DNA from: Toxorhynchites rutilus septentrionalis
Lineage: Eukaryota; Arthropoda; Insecta; Diptera; Culicidae
DNA length: 64,000 bases
Assembly (NCBI RefSeq): GCF_029784135.1
Contig: NC_073745.1
Location: forward strand, 276,916,706-276,980,705
Reading direction: 5' to 3'
Within the stretch, counting starts at the first letter, position 1; the number at the start of each line of letters is the position of its first letter. This document shows positions 43,325 through 55,058 of the stretch, piece by piece. A program made the position numbers and the translations under genes. Under the pieces are notes generated by a model. The model saw only the letters and a list, made by a program, of their open reading frames with translations, did not search any database and was not told where the DNA came from.

Positions 43325-46300
43325 GAAATCCTGGTGTGAATGGTATTGTCTGCTCTTATCAAAATTTAGGAGGCATGAATACTAATGTTGTGCTCCCTTG
43401 GCCGAGTGGTTAGCGTCATAACTAACATGCATGGGTGTTCGGGTTCGATTCCCGTTCTGGTCGGGGGAATTTTTCGTCAAAGTAATTTCCTCCGACTTGC
43501 ACTGTGATCACGCGTATTCTAGAGCTTGCCACTCAGAATGCATTCAAGGCGTGTTATTTGGCATAGAAATCTCAACTAAGTACTAATAAAAATGACGCAA
43601 GTAATACTACGTTGAGACGGTGAAGTTCCTCTAGGAACGTTAGTGCCATTGAATAAGAAGAAGAAGAAGAAGAAGAATACTAATGTTACGAAATACTCTC
43701 TCGCGTGCTCGGATGCAGCGTATGACATTTTTGGTTTTACGGAGACTTGGCTCAATTGCAACGCACTCTCCTCACAAATATTTCGAAGTGCTTAAACGGT
43801 CTTCTGCTCCGACCTCTCAAGTCTTACCAGTACCAAAAGAACTGGTGGAGGTGTGCTTCTGGCTACTCGTTCCAGCTATAAATGCCGTTTGTTGCAGCCT
43901 CCAAACTGTACTGCAGTCGAACAGTTATGGGCAGAACTTGCTGTCCCCAGCTAAATGCTATTCATCTGCGTCATATACGTCCCCCCTGATCGCGTCAATG
44001 ACACAACTCTGGTGTCACACCACTGCGAATCATTAGAATGGATTACCTCACGTATGACTTTATCGGACAAGATACTCATTATGGGTGACTTCAACATGCG
44101 TTCTATCAGCAGGCCCCAAGGTACTTCGGGCTATCTCTATCCCAACCTTGCTCGCTCATCGATGAATCCCGTTCAAAAACAGCTTTTGGATGACTACAGC
44201 ACCGCAGGGCTCGTCCAACTCAACTCGGTTCACAACTCTAACGGTCGCCTTCTCGATCTCTGCTTTGTCAGGCGAGAACTCTCTAATGACACAACTGTAT
44301 CGAGTGCCCCTGCCCCGCTAGTAAGGGACTGCCAGCATCATCCGACTCTCAACCTGTTCATAAACGAATGTGTTCCGTCTGAATTCACCTCAACAGCGGA
44401 AATAACCTGTTTTAACTTTAAGAAAACGGACTTCAACAGAATGAAACATTTTCTGTCCTCTGTCAACTGGAATGACTTGCTACGCGACCTGTCCGTTGAA
44501 GCATCGGTTGATATTTTCACTTCCGTCTTAATCTACGCAATTGGCCAAGCTAGTTAGTAGAAGACCACTATATCCTCCCTGGTCAAATGCCACTCTCAAA
44601 CGTCTCAAGTCGATTAAAAGATCAGCCCTCAAAAAACTGTCGCGAAATCAAAATGCCTATGGACGGTCATATTACATCGCTTGTAACAACAGATACAAAC
44701 GGCTCAATAAAAAGCTGTTCACTTCATATTTGTACGGGATACAACGGAGCCTCACACTCAACCCTCGGAAATTTTGGTCTTATATCGACGAACAACGGAA
44801 GGAGGTAGGTCTTCTTGTGTCCATGAGTCTGGGCAGAAAGGATGCTGCTTCTCTCTCATCGATTGGTGACCTCTTCAGGGAACAATTTTCAGCTGTGTTC
44901 ACAAATGAAATGCTTGATCCACAACAGGTGTCTGAAGCAGCAGTCAACGTACCACTTCGCCCAGCCATCGGCCCACATCCACAGATGTCGCTTAACAATA
45001 TTGAATCCAGTTGCGCTCGTTTGAAATGTTCAACAAATCCAGGTCCAAATGGTATACCATCTATTGTTTTAAAAAGGTGTTGCTCTGCAATTTCCCAACC
45101 TTTGGCAACTATTTTCAATCGCTCTCTGTCGACAGGAACATTCCCGAGTATGTGGAAGAAATCTTTCGTCACATTTAGGTGATAAACGTGAGATTTCCAA
45201 CTATAGAGGAATCGCTGCTTTGTGTGCCACGTCAAAGCTATTTGAACTAGTTGTTTTGGACTTTCTCATACATAACTGTCTAAGCTACGTGTCTGAAACT
45301 CAACATGGGTTTATGCCCAAAAGATCCACTTGCACCAATCTCACCTACACAAGGTTAACCAACACGGTGGTTAACATACAATATATAAGTATTTCCCAAC
45401 ATTCTGCATCATCAAAACCATTGAAGATCGCAAACAGGTCGATGGTCTACACCGAATTTTCAGCTGCCTTCGATAAACTGAATCATGAAATCATGATAGC
45501 GAAACTCGAACGTCTCGGTTGCTCTAGTACTCTACTCAGCTGGCTCAATTCCTACCTGGTTGGTCGCTCAATGTCTGTCAAGATCGGTGACACTATATCG
45601 GAACCATTCTCAGTCACATCGGGTGTTCCACAGGGCAGCCATATCGGACCTTTCCTATTTTTACTATACCTGAATGATGTGAACCTTACACTTAAATGTT
45701 TCAAGCTCTAATACGCCGACGATTTTAAACTTTAATGCGTAATAACCTGTCCAGAAGAGGCACTTTATCTTCAACACGAACTTAATATTTTCTCCGAATG
45801 GTGCTCAACTAATCGGATGAGTTTGACGCTCCCCATATTACCTCAGTTATACCATCGCCAATACGTCTCTCAAACGTGAAACCATCGTTAAGGATTTGGG
45901 TATTCTCCTAGATGCACGCCTAACCTTCAAAGATCACGTAGGTTATATAACCACTAAAGCCTCAAGAAGTCTTGGGGCTTCATCTTTCGTGCTGCAAGAC
46001 AATTCACTGATGACCACTGCCTGAAGATTTTGTATTGCTTGTTGGTTCGATCCTCACTGGAGAATGCAGCAGTTGTATGGGCACCACATTACCAAAACGG
46101 TATACAACAAATAAAGGCCATTCAACGCAAGTTTATCCGCTTTGCTCTCAGACGTTTGCCTTGGAACGATCCTTTCAATCTCCCACGATATGAGGATCGT
46201 TGCCAGTTAATCGATCTGGATCTTCTTTTGAATCGAAGAAATGTTGCCAAGGCTTGCTTTGTGTCTGATATGTTGCAATTCCACATCGACTGTTCTGCTT

Positions 46301-46503
46301 TGTTAAACGCGTTCAATTTTGATATTCGTCGTCGTACCCTTCGTTCGCACGATTTCCTTCGAATTTCGACATTCCGCACAAACTACGGCCACAATGAGCC
46401 AATCAGTAGTATGTATTGTGTGTTTAATCGTTGTTATTATGTTTTTGATTTCCATTTGTCCCGCTCTGCTAATAAAAGTAGATTTCGTGAAGTGCTCCGT
46501 TAG
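43325..46503 (+). pseudogene. LINE ORF2: endonuclease and reverse transcriptase
   Basis: ORF2 nicks DNA and copies the element RNA at the nick. Apurinic-type endonuclease motifs: VNGIVCSYQNLGGMNTNV, then after the SINE DIFGFTETWLN, MGDFNMRS and RDCQHHPTLN (44.33 kb). Reverse transcriptase motifs: NPGPNGIPSIVLKRC, SNYRGIAALCATSKLFE, EFSAAFDKLNH, SGVPQGSHIGPFLFLLYLND, and YADDF at 45712 bracketed by stops. The C-terminal part (46030-46503) is open. Frameshifts near 43.78, 44.55 and 45.18 kb and stops around YADD make it inactive. Confidence 0.85.
43390..43674 (+). mobile_element. tRNA-derived SINE, 285 bp, 13-bp TSD
   Basis: The 5' head GTGCTCCCTTGGCCGAGTGG has an RNA polymerase III box A (TGGCCGAGTGG) and a perfect box B (GGTTCGATTCC at about 43443). 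A tRNA-unrelated body follows and the tail is (AAG)n. The 13-bp duplication GAATACTAATGTT lies at 43377-43389 and 43675-43687. It interrupts the LINE endonuclease between NTNV and TKYS, so it is younger than the LINE. Type and structure are like Feilai of Aedes; I do not claim identity. Confidence 0.9.
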
Positions 46504-46700
46504 TTTAGTTTAGCTTATTATATTGTGTCCCATTAGTTTAGTCTAGGTTTACCATTAAGTAGAATAAGATATCTGATGTTAAATTTACATTATGTGTCAT
46601 TATGATTATTTAAATCTGTTGATGCTTAAAAGGAGGAGGTTTTATGCCCATTTAAGAAGAATAAGCAATGAGCCACTTAAATGGGTTTTTCCCTCACTCC

Positions 46701-46724
46701 AAATAAATAAATAAATAAATAAAT
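46701..46724 (+). repeat. (AAAT)n LINE tail
   Basis: Six AAAT units end the LINE. Tetranucleotide tails are usual for CR1-group elements instead of poly(A). Confidence 0.8.
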
Positions 46725-46725
46725 A

Positions 46726-47399
46726 GCCCTCGAACGGGTATTTTTACGATAAAACCATTTATATAATTTTTCATGCTCGATGATGATGATGGTACCGCCT
46801 CCTTCCCCTACAGAGGTTAGAGCAAGACGAGTTGTCTAAAAGATAATTTATTTATTTTCTCTCAACATTGAAATCAGCTTAGCGAACACAAAAAACGCAC
46901 TGATTTTATTCACAGATATAAATTTAAAAAAAATTGCTATGTCAAAAGACAAGCCAATACTCAGTCATGTCCGCCACCGAGCCGATACGGTCCCGACGAG
47001 GCCCTTGCAGCCAAGTGGTCCACCAGAGCACAAGTCCAACCGCCAGCCTTATTTTGGATTGACTATGAATATCCTCATTCAGAGAAATCGAGAAAATTTC
47101 CTTTACGAAAAATTCCTAGACCGACACTTAAAAATCATTCAATTTAATATCCTTTATATCTGTGGCACGCACGCGACCCTCAAACTTTTGTAGACTACAA
47201 CTATAAAAACAACAGAATAAAAATAGTCCATCATCACCAGATCATGACAGACATAATAGAGATCAATACAAATTATAAAAAAAAGATAATTTGAAAAATT
47301 TAAATAGTCTACATAATATAATCCGTTCAAAGAACTTCGTCAGGTTAATTGAAACTATTAAAACGAACTACAAAAAATTGTCCACATTAATGATCCGTT
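46726..47399. other. Unrecognised spacer between two LINEs
   Basis: Open frame 46939-47193 shows no motif; the rest is AT-rich. Nothing identified. Confidence 0.35.
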
Positions 47400-49000
47400 C
47401 GTATAAAACTTAGTCAAAAAAAATCTTCGTCATATAATTAAAAAAAAATCGTTCGACTGTTAATAAAACACAGTGTGAAATACTGTTACTCCTCAATTCT
47501 GTAAGTGTTGTTGCGCTTTTAATATGTCTTGGCATCGAGGTGGAAACATTTATTCCTTTGTAGTACAACGAATTTTGTGAAGCACGTGACAATAAATTTG
47601 GTGTTCTTAATTCATTCGCGTTTCTAGTGTTATATCTATGCAAATCACTTCCTCTTTCAACTCGATCACACAAGTATCGAGGCAGCAAACCTTTAACTAC
47701 ATTAAAAATGAACACCATAGTTAAATAAACAATTCTTTGCTTCACGGATAACCATTTTAGAGCGTCCAGCATCAAAGATGAGGAAGTAAGTCTATTACAT
47801 TTTAGAAATAACCGCATTATTTTATTCTGCAAACGCTGTAATCTCGATATTTGTGTATAATTGGCTAAAAATAATATGAACAAGAACAAAAGTCTAAATG
47901 AGGAGAGATGATTAATTTGTATAGCTGTATTTTGCTGCACATAGTTAAATCGTTTTTCAATCGGCATGAGATTCCATACTTCATGGCAATTTTCTTGATA
48001 CATTGTCAATGTGAGTATTGAACTTGAGTTTGTCATCAATAATCACGCCAAGATATTTAATCTCCCGAACGCGATCAATGGTCTCATCATCAATTACAAT
48101 AGAGACGTTTTCGTTAGATCGATTTCGCGAGATTACCATAATTTTAGTTTTATTTATATTCAACTTCAATCGCTTATACTTCAACCATCTACTTAAAGAA
48201 CGCAAATCTCCATTAAAATGAAAAACGACCTGATTCAAATCATTAGCTGCAATGAATAACACAGTATCATCTGCAAAAAGGTTAATATCACAAAATTGTA
48301 AAACCCGTCGCATGTCGTTGATGTACATAATAAATAAAAGGGACCCTAATACACTTCCCGGAGGTGCTCCAAGATTATTCCTCACGGGACTGGAAATTGA
48401 ATCATTAAAAATAGTCCGTTGAGTTTTGTCATACAAATAACTTTCAAACCATTTATATGCAGTACTTGTAATTCCAAAGCACTTAATCGTATTCAACAAC
48501 AAGGGCCTAGAAATTGTCTCGAAAGCGCGTTTCAGATCCAAGAAAACAGCAATGATGGTATCTTTACATTCTAATTTCTCTTTCCCTTTTGCTAACACCA
48601 AGTTCAATGCGGTTTCACAGGAATGTCCTTCCCGATATCCCGATTGTTATGGTATTAGCAAAGCGTTCATATTTAATTATTCTAACAGCTGGTCTTTAAC
48701 AACTACTTCCAATATTTTCTCTAATGTATGCAACATGTTGATGGGACGAAACTCTTCGGCTTTAATCGTTCCAGCAACCTTTTGAATAGGAACTATGAAA
48801 TCCACACCATCCACACCTGAGGCACATGCCCAGTTAAGAAAGACTTATTAATGAGGTCCAGCAAGATGTGATCAATGACATGAAAGTAATCTTGAATAAC
48901 TCTAGCATTGACATTATTCCCTTCAGTCGTTTTTCCTAAAGAAAAGCAATTGCATGTAGATTCTATTTTTAGATTCTTTTTTGGCAAAGTATTGCAATTT
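47400..49000 (-). pseudogene. LINE 2: reverse transcriptase, 5'-truncated
   Basis: Minus strand from about 48987: IDHILLDLINKSFLTGHVPQ, then VDFIVPIQKVAGT, EEFRPINMLHTLEKILE, then after two stops SCETALNLVLAKG. The frame 48607-47981 holds IAVFLDLKRAFETISRPLLL, GAPPGSVLGSLLFIMYINDM, NLFADDTVLF and YLGVIIDDKLKF. These are RT domains 0 to 7 of a CR1/L2-group non-LTR element, with FADD as catalytic box. The 48039-47410 frame is the C-terminal region (YNTRNANELRTPNL, YYKGINVSTSMPRHIK). Endonuclease and ORF1 are missing, as in most 5'-truncated LINEs. Confidence 0.85.
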
Positions 49001-49955
49001 TATCAGTTTTCCATACATGTCTTCATTTTGGTGAGCCCAACACAGAACCACTTTGTTATATTTCAAGCTTAACCTCTTGTTAAATTCAAACGGAGCATTG
49101 TGTAACTTAGCAGAGTTAATTTTCTCAATTAGCTAACTTCTACAATAAAAAATTGACTCTCAGAAAGAAAAACTGACACTCGCAACCACTCAACCCTGCA
49201 AGCCACTGCACCAAGAACAAAGTATCCTTCAATTCAAGGAAGTAGAAACTGATGACAATAGATAATCGGTCGTCAAACCTAAGCTCTTGTCTGGCGCTAC
49301 CCAGAAGCGCAGGTGGAAATGTACCACGAACAATACCAACACTGTCACCAGTCCCAGTCATAATTAAAGTCGTAATAAAATAATCAGCGTGACTCCTCCC
49401 ATGGTCCTTGAGTGCAACTTTTTGTTATTTCATCCATCGGCATTGTCCCATCATTTCCGTCATTTCACCATCAGTGGCGGTGGCGCGGCGCGGCTTGTTT
49501 TGCGTATGGCTTGGAACACGTATCGCGTATTCAATAAAATCCACTCCCGCACTCACGTCCCATCCCGCGGATGAGTAATATGGAAATTAATTAAAATATA
49601 AAAGAAAATAATGATAATTTACGTTGACATTCGCACCCCATTCCGGCTGCCGCCGGGGACACCCGAACGCGCGGAGGATTCACTAGTTAGGGCCGTAAAT
49701 TTATTGCGCATCTCTCTAGCAAACGGAACAAAAACGAGTGGAAGAGAGATTTCTTTGCGCGAAAGTTTAGCGCGTGTGATTTGTGGTGACACTACCGGAC
49801 AACCGGCCGCCAAATCGAAGCTTGTCCGGGATGAATTATCACTTGCATGCATACATAGACCGCGGCCGCAGCAGCAGCCGCAGATGTTGTTTCGCACGTG
49901 TCTTAATGGAGCGCGGATATCGGTGCTGGTGTACACGACACAATTTGGAGGACCA
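49001..49955. other. GC-rich, low-repeat region; no gene identified
   Basis: Bases 49390-49955 are far richer in G+C than their surroundings (GGCGGTGGCGCGGCGCGGC, CCGCGGCCGCAGCAGCAGCC). An open frame 49611-50147 runs off into a MITE and has no domain. This could be a host regulatory or untranslated segment. Confidence 0.4.
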
Positions 49956-50072
49956 TTGACACTAGGTTTACGCGTCATTTTGACGCAATTCGAATTTTAT
50001 AAGGAAAATTGCAAAAATCGGCTGCATTTATATTCCATCTCCACAAATTCCACTTTTATGCATTCATCGAGG

Positions 50073-50256
50073 CAGTGGCGTCGAGTGAAGCTTTCTTACC
50101 CGGGGCGGAGGAGTCGTTTTGAACCCCCACCACCCGCCAGAAAATGAATAAATCATATTTATCCAATTTATTCATATAAATTCGGTTCATTCCGCACCCC
50201 TAAAATCATGCACCCGGGGCGGTTCGCCCCCTCCGCACCCCCAGTCGACGCCACTG
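50073..50256. mobile_element. MITE, 184 bp, TIR CAGTGGCGTCGA
   Basis: CAGTGGCGTCGAGTG at the left and, inverted, CAGTGGCGTCGACTG at the right. The interior is almost palindromic and C/G-rich (CCCGGGGCGG). CAGTGGCG-type ends suggest hAT, but no clear 8-bp duplication is visible. Confidence 0.7.
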
Positions 50257-50272
50257 CGTTAAGTTCAATATA

Positions 50273-51153
50273 CACTCGATAAAAATTAGCGGAACAGAGT
50301 GCGAAATCGGAAATTTCAAGTGATTTTTGACATGCTGTAACTACGTGAAAAATCAACGCATATCGATGAGATGCGCATCATTTTGAGGCTACAACTTTCA
50401 GGTATTAGAATATATTACATATATATTTTTATCTTGGTATGTGTAAGTGTAGTGGGCAACAATATCGTTGAGAAATGAAAACTCGATTTTTCTTTGTTTT
50501 TTCAAGAATATTCTGGACTAACACCATTTTTTGCTGGCCAACTCAAAAGCAAATCCAATTAACCTCATCAACCAGCTTTCATTTGGTTCCAAGAACGTTC
50601 CTGTAGGACCTTCCCACACAGAGATATTTCAGTTTGAATGAAAAATCACCCCTTCGTCTTTGATAATGAATAATTCAATAAACAACCATCGCACTGCAAA
50701 TCGAAAGCCAGTTTTGCAAACTGCAGTAAATTCTACACTAGGATAATTTGTTACCTTGACAAAAAACAAAATATTTGAATTTTTTGCATGGATTTCAAAA
50801 AAATGCAAAACACTGGATTTTTATAGAGCTTTACAAAATTTACTGTTATTCTACAAATATCGCTGTAAGATCTAAAATTTCCAGGCAAATATTTGGCCTA
50901 GTGTATTCTCTGTACATCTGTGAACGTTTCGTATTGATAAGTTAAGCCGTTTTTTCTAGAAGATTTTTCAATGTTTTGAGTAAAGGAGGAGCATCTAATC
51001 ACAAATCGTATCAGCAGTACAAAATCCTACCCGACTCTCATTTCATCTCATCTCATCGATATGCGTTGATTTTTCACGAAGTTACAGCATGTCAAAAATA
51101 ACTTAGAATTTCCGGCTTTGCACTCTGTTCCGCTATTTTTTTTTTGTCGAGTG
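50273..51153. mobile_element. Tc1/mariner-like MITE with ~120-bp TIRs
   Basis: The left end CACTCGATAAAAATTAGCGG returns inverted at the right end (to 51153), with similarity extending about 120 bases (GACATGCTGTAACTACGTGA, ATATCGATGAGATG). TA flanks both sides. The 880-bp body has no coding capacity. Confidence 0.8.
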
Positions 51154-51240
51154 TATATTGATGACTATTTTCTTTTTTCTTCCTTCAAATTGAAGCGTGT
51201 TCGTAGAGATAGGTGTATAGAAACGTCCGTGAACCTAGTG

Positions 51241-51625
51241 TTAATGTTTCAACTTTGAATATTGATTTTACTTCCGTAGAAAAGCTCGGATACATCATTT
51301 TTTCGATTTTTTTACAGGTAAGGATTATCCAAAATAAGGTCTCGTGGCTTTATTTTTTTGGTACTTTGACTCTTTTGTTTCGGAAATTGTTTGTGGTGTA
51401 CGGGAATGCATCAATTTTCGCCGTTTCGTTTAGGGGAATAATTGCTATAAATGTACTTCTTTTTATCGTGTACAACACTCAAATTGTTACCAAAGAGCAG
51501 AATCGGACACATATTTCGTGAGTTTTTCTTGTTCGTGAGTCATTGACAGTGAATCGAGATCGAACCTCGCAAATCATTACATGTGACATTTTTATAGGCA
51601 GTTGTCACATGAATTAATTACAGTT
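51241..51625. other. Low-repeat spacer
   Basis: One open frame (51213-51521) overlaps the MITE end and is hydrophobic. No recognisable protein. Confidence 0.3.
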
Positions 51626-51638
51626 TATTGCTATTCCC

Positions 51639-51787
51639 CCCACGTGGAGGCGATCTGCCGTAGTGGTAACATCCATACCTCTCACGCAGAGATCATGAGT
51701 TCAATTTTCTCTCCCGACATGGAAGTAAAAGTGACGAACCAGCCGAAATGTTTTGAAAGTCACTATAATAGAGAAAGAAGAAAAAAG
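51639..51787 (+). mobile_element. tRNA-derived SINE, 149 bp, 13-bp TSD
   Basis: The 13-bp duplication TATTGCTATTCCC lies at 51626-51638 and 51788-51800. Box A-like TGCCGTAGTGG and box B-like GAGTTCAATTTTC lie in a tRNA-like head (GAGGCGATCTGCCGTAGTGG). The tail is A-rich (AGAAAGAAGAAAAAAG). It is a different family from the SINE at 43390. Confidence 0.85.
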
Positions 51788-51800
51788 TATTGCTATTCCC

Positions 51801-52456
51801 GTAAACACGATAAGATGTAATTTAACACGGTCACCATCTTATTCCGATTTGTGATATTTGGAGTATTCGGGTTAATATATTATGTTGGGGGTCACAAGTC
51901 TTCGAAAGTTCTTCTTATCTAATCGGTTTATGACTCATATCATTCTCATTGCATCCAATCTACACTCCGGGTGAGAATGACGTTCGACAGTTGCCCGTCA
52001 TTGCATCTAACCGACGGAGATTGCGACGTGACAAACGTAGCTTCATAACAAGTTCGTAGTAAACCCATCAATCTTGCCACAACTTCATACTTTGTTTGTT
52101 GTTATTACTTCCAGTTGAACACATTAAAGCCCATTGACAACCCCGTGGGCTGTAGAAATCACACGAACACACGTATTCTGTCACTTCTAGTGCAGCCCCC
52201 CGTGCGGTCAGAATAAATTTCCCTTTCAAAATTGCTTACGGAAGCATATCGGTTCCCGGAAGAAGAAGGCAAAACAATCGTCAGATGTTGCGAACTTCAA
52301 ACCCTGGAAGTGAATTTGTCATCGAGAGCGTAAACTAACGCGCATTTATTAAATTGCACGTTCCAGTTGCTTGCCGGTTTACCCAACGTGGCACGAGCAG
52401 GCCTGAGGGCGCGATAACGAGCCCTCACTGAAATACGTTTCAACCGGATACAGTTT
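51801..52456. other. Low-repeat spacer
   Basis: No element ends or recognisable coding. A minus-strand frame 52297-52482 runs into the TGA-B end. Confidence 0.35.
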
Positions 52457-52598
52457 TGACGTAGAACTACGTCTTTCATCAAGGGTGCCGATTCAAAAAA
52501 CAGGTCACGTTTTAGTTAACGTTTATAACTATTTTTGCCGCGAACGGATTTTGACGATTACCATACCAAACGAATCGGAAATTCCCTAAGATTTGTTT
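52457..52598 (-). mobile_element. TGA-B element, copy 3 (palindrome end)
   Basis: Minus orientation: palindrome GACGTAGAACTACGTC (52458-52473), then TTTCATCAAGGGTGCC and 'AACGGATTTTGACGATTACC'. It breaks off at ATTTGTTT where TGA-C copy 3 is inserted. The rest is at 55413-55930. Confidence 0.75.
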
Positions 52599-53404
52599 TG
52601 ACGTAGGATTACGTCTTCCGGGAACATATTGGGGTACAAATTGAAAATCGAAAATCGAGTACATCCTGAAAATTTTCCAATTTCAAACGCTTATTGCTCA
52701 GTCATTTCATGATGGATTGATGAAATTTTTGCGTCAATCGATTTCGGCAGTTCATAACCATTTTTTATATTGAAGAAAATTATATATGTCATGAAACTAA
52801 CTATCGAACAATTGAAAAATCTCAACCTCTATCCTAACGGAAATACCCACTTCTGATTGGTCGAAATTGACGACACATGCGGCGGGACCCTAACAGAGAC
52901 ATCAAAACCAAGCTGCCTGGGGGAATTCGGCATTGCAAATACATAAAAGTAGGGGGAGCTTTTGCTCCCACCGGAATGTGCTCCCTAACAGAGACATCAA
53001 AACTAAGCTACCTGGGGGAAATAAACATTGCAAATATATGACGGTAATAATACTATGATAATGATACTATTAATTCTAGCAAATAAAATTTAAATTTGGA
53101 AATTTAATGTTGGTTGCTTCGTGAAATTTCATATCAATGACCGATCGTGTATTGTGAAAAATTTAGCACAAGTGTAAGTGTAAAATTGTATATGGTAGCA
53201 GTTGTTTTAAAAATGACTCGATATATGAAACGATTTATTTCAATGTTCATAAATAAACACACCAAGGTTTGTTCCCGCTCAAGAACGGGTCGTTTGGTTT
53301 AAGCTCTCTGTTTTGTTGTGTTCATTTTCACCCAAGGAAAGTTATACGGCGAGAAAAATTGGAAAAGTTAAGAAATATTAGAAAAAGTGATTACGTTAAA
53401 AAAA
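52599..53404 (-). mobile_element. TGA-C element, copy 3 (palindrome half)
   Basis: Minus orientation: TGACGTAGGATTACGTC, TTCCGGGAACATATTGGGG, two 85-95 bp repeat units (52.90-53.04 kb), TTGTTCCCGCTCAAGAACGG. It is interrupted by TGA-D copy 2 and continues at 55059. Confidence 0.78.
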
Positions 53405-53581
53405 GACGGGTGGGTAATGTCGGGGACATAACCGGAGTGACGTAGGACTATACAAAGAGGACAGCTTTTGTTAAATATATATTTTAAATTTATTGTTTTA
53501 TTTTCTTCTCCTACGTGAATACCTACCTATCTACCTGAAAAATGGATTAGTTTACTGTTTACTCTTTATGAACATGTTGAT

Positions 53582-53597
53582 GGTTCTGAAAAGGACC
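53582..53597 (-). promoter_or_regulatory. Histone 3' stem-loop
   Basis: Minus strand GGTCCTTTTCAGAACC, the counterpart of 40648-40663 in TGA-D copy 1, about 180 bases from the hairpin end of the element. Confidence 0.75.
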
Positions 53598-54079
53598 TTT
53601 GGTGTTGTGTTTTTGTTATCACTCGATATTCCTATCTTGTTCGGTTAAACCTTCCTGTTTAGCTATTGCGTTTGCCACTCGCCACAGCTTTCACAGTTGG
53701 AAAATTTCTTCCCATCCAGCTTTGTGACATGTTGTACAGTAAATTACATTCAATGCGACGTGCCGAAGCGCCACTCAGTGTCGCATTGGAGGCGATTTTA
53801 ACCTGTAATTGGACATTTACGATGACAGTGGTACAGTGTCGACTTTCAATGCAATGTCCAATTACCTAAATGTCGAACTAATAGTAAATTACTGTACTTT
53901 CAATAATCAGGAAAGTCCCCAACTATCAATAAGCTCAGAACAACTGCCAAATTCACATACTCATCAGATCCTGGCAAACAAATTATGAAAAAATGAATTT
54001 GTGTTTTATTATTATTTTGGATAATGTTTTAGAAAGCATTGAACTTTATTTCCTAAACTCTTTTTTGGGAAGGTTTAAT

Positions 54080-54095
54080 GGCCCTGAAAAGCGCC
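54080..54095 (-). promoter_or_regulatory. Histone 3' stem-loop of H2A pseudogene 3
   Basis: Minus strand GGCGCTTTTCAGGGCC, identical to 39335-39350. Confidence 0.8.
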
Positions 54096-54538
54096 TTGTT
54101 TTATGGAATGGTTCCAATTTAGAAAACTTAGTACTCGTGGTTTTGAAAAAAAAACATTTCGAACGCCCTCGATGCCGCCTTGTTCTGGATTTGCCACCAA
54201 AGCAGTTTGTATAAAGAACCAACTTTTTTCTTCTGCTACCTGATGCCGTTTTGCGATTGCGTTTGCCACTCGCCACTCGCTGAAGCTGCCTGTTGTCTTG
54301 ATGTCCACCGAACCGAAGTGTTCTGTTCCGAATGCGGGTTTTCTTATCGTCGCGAGCAGCTTTGCCAGCTAACTCGATCACTTCGGTGGCCGAAACTATA
54401 TAACGCCGGCTAGGTGGACTGGTGCACTGGTACTAACGCGCTCGGCCTAGCTACCCTTGCGGGGAACTCCAGATCAACACAGTTCGAGCGGGATTTTGCC
54501 TTTCCCTTCACTTTTCCTCCTTTGCCATATCCAACCAT
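54080..54538 (-). pseudogene. Histone H2A pseudogene 3, inside TGA-D
   Basis: Minus strand ATG at 54538: MVGYGKGGKVKGKAKSRSN, CVDLEFP, with no stop in this N-terminal part, unlike copy 1. After the same internal deletion as copy 1 the matched sections reappear in other frames, including VIELAGKAARDDKKTRIRN (near 54.38-54.33 kb). It ends in a stem-loop at 54080-54095. Shared deletion with 38893-39350 shows both descend from one captured gene. The leader CCAACCCAAGCAGCC precedes the ATG. Confidence 0.88.
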
Positions 54539-55058
54539 GGCTGCTTGGGTTGGTTTGTTGATGTGTTGTGATACGAACCGATGTGGTGTACGGTTTGAAT
54601 GAGAATGATCGTTACGGCAGCGGAGCGGGGATTTTTAAGCTGACTGGCTGGCTCGAGAATTACGCATGTGTGAGACTGCGACCAATGTTTCGCTCATTTT
54701 TTTTCTTTTTTCTTTCCAATCGTGCTTCATCCTATTTCGCTGCTGTTCTGGTTGCCCGTTTTGTTCGGTACGATTTGAGGAGCATAAAATGGACCAATCA
54801 AAAATGGGCACATAGTGCATTTTGACAATGCTTGATATTTCACAATTATTCAATTATTTATCTCAAGAAAAATGAAATGTTATTCGTTATGATAGATGCG
54901 TAGATATATTTCCTATCAATTGATGCAAAAACCTTTGCGATCTATTGAGAAATGCTCGAGTTATAAGCGTTCCAAATCTTGCATTTTTTCCTACTTGTGC
55001 AGTGCCTAGATTTCCATTTCACCCCCTATATCTTCCGGTTAGACGTAGTCCTACGTCA

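Larger units (their letters stand above)
41480..46725 (+). mobile_element. CR1-group LINE, near full length, degenerate
   Basis: This non-LTR retrotransposon has ORF1 (41640-42952), ORF2 (43325-46503) and a 3' tail of (AAAT)n at 46701-46724, preceded by a 10-bp stem hairpin (CCCATTTAAG at 46647, CTTAAATGGG at 46676). PHD-type ORF1 and the C-terminal sequence of ORF2 suggest the CR1 group; the clade assignment is not certain. Stops and frameshifts are scattered. A SINE (43390-43674) sits in the endonuclease region. Confidence 0.8.
49960..51240. mobile_element. TTAA-type (piggyBac-like) MITE with nested MITEs
   Basis: Terminal inverted repeats CACTAGGTTTACG (left) and, inverted, CACTAGGTTCACG (right) match at 12 of 13. 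The right side is flanked by TTAA (51241-51244) and the left by TTGA (49956-49959), a one-base-decayed TTAA duplication. Subterminal TCATTTTGACG is also seen. Removing the two nested MITEs leaves about 215 bp of host MITE. Confidence 0.7.
53405..55058 (+). mobile_element. TGA-D element, copy 2, carrying histone H2A
   Basis: It starts AGACGGGTGGGTAATGTCGG, with hairpin arms GGTAATGTC/GACATAACC, then GAGTGACGTAGGACTA. It ends CTTCCGGTTA and GACGTAGTCCTACGTC (55042-55057). It contains one H2A pseudogene on the minus strand and the stem-loops of both H2A copies of element 1. The body of the second H2A has been lost, probably by recombination between the ~160-bp repeats. It is inserted in TGA-C copy 3. 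Confidence 0.85.

Noticed and set aside
43390..43465. A tRNA gene (box A, box B, acceptor-like head)
   Set aside because: The head continues without a 3' acceptor into a SINE body with an AAG tail and is bounded by a 13-bp target duplication.
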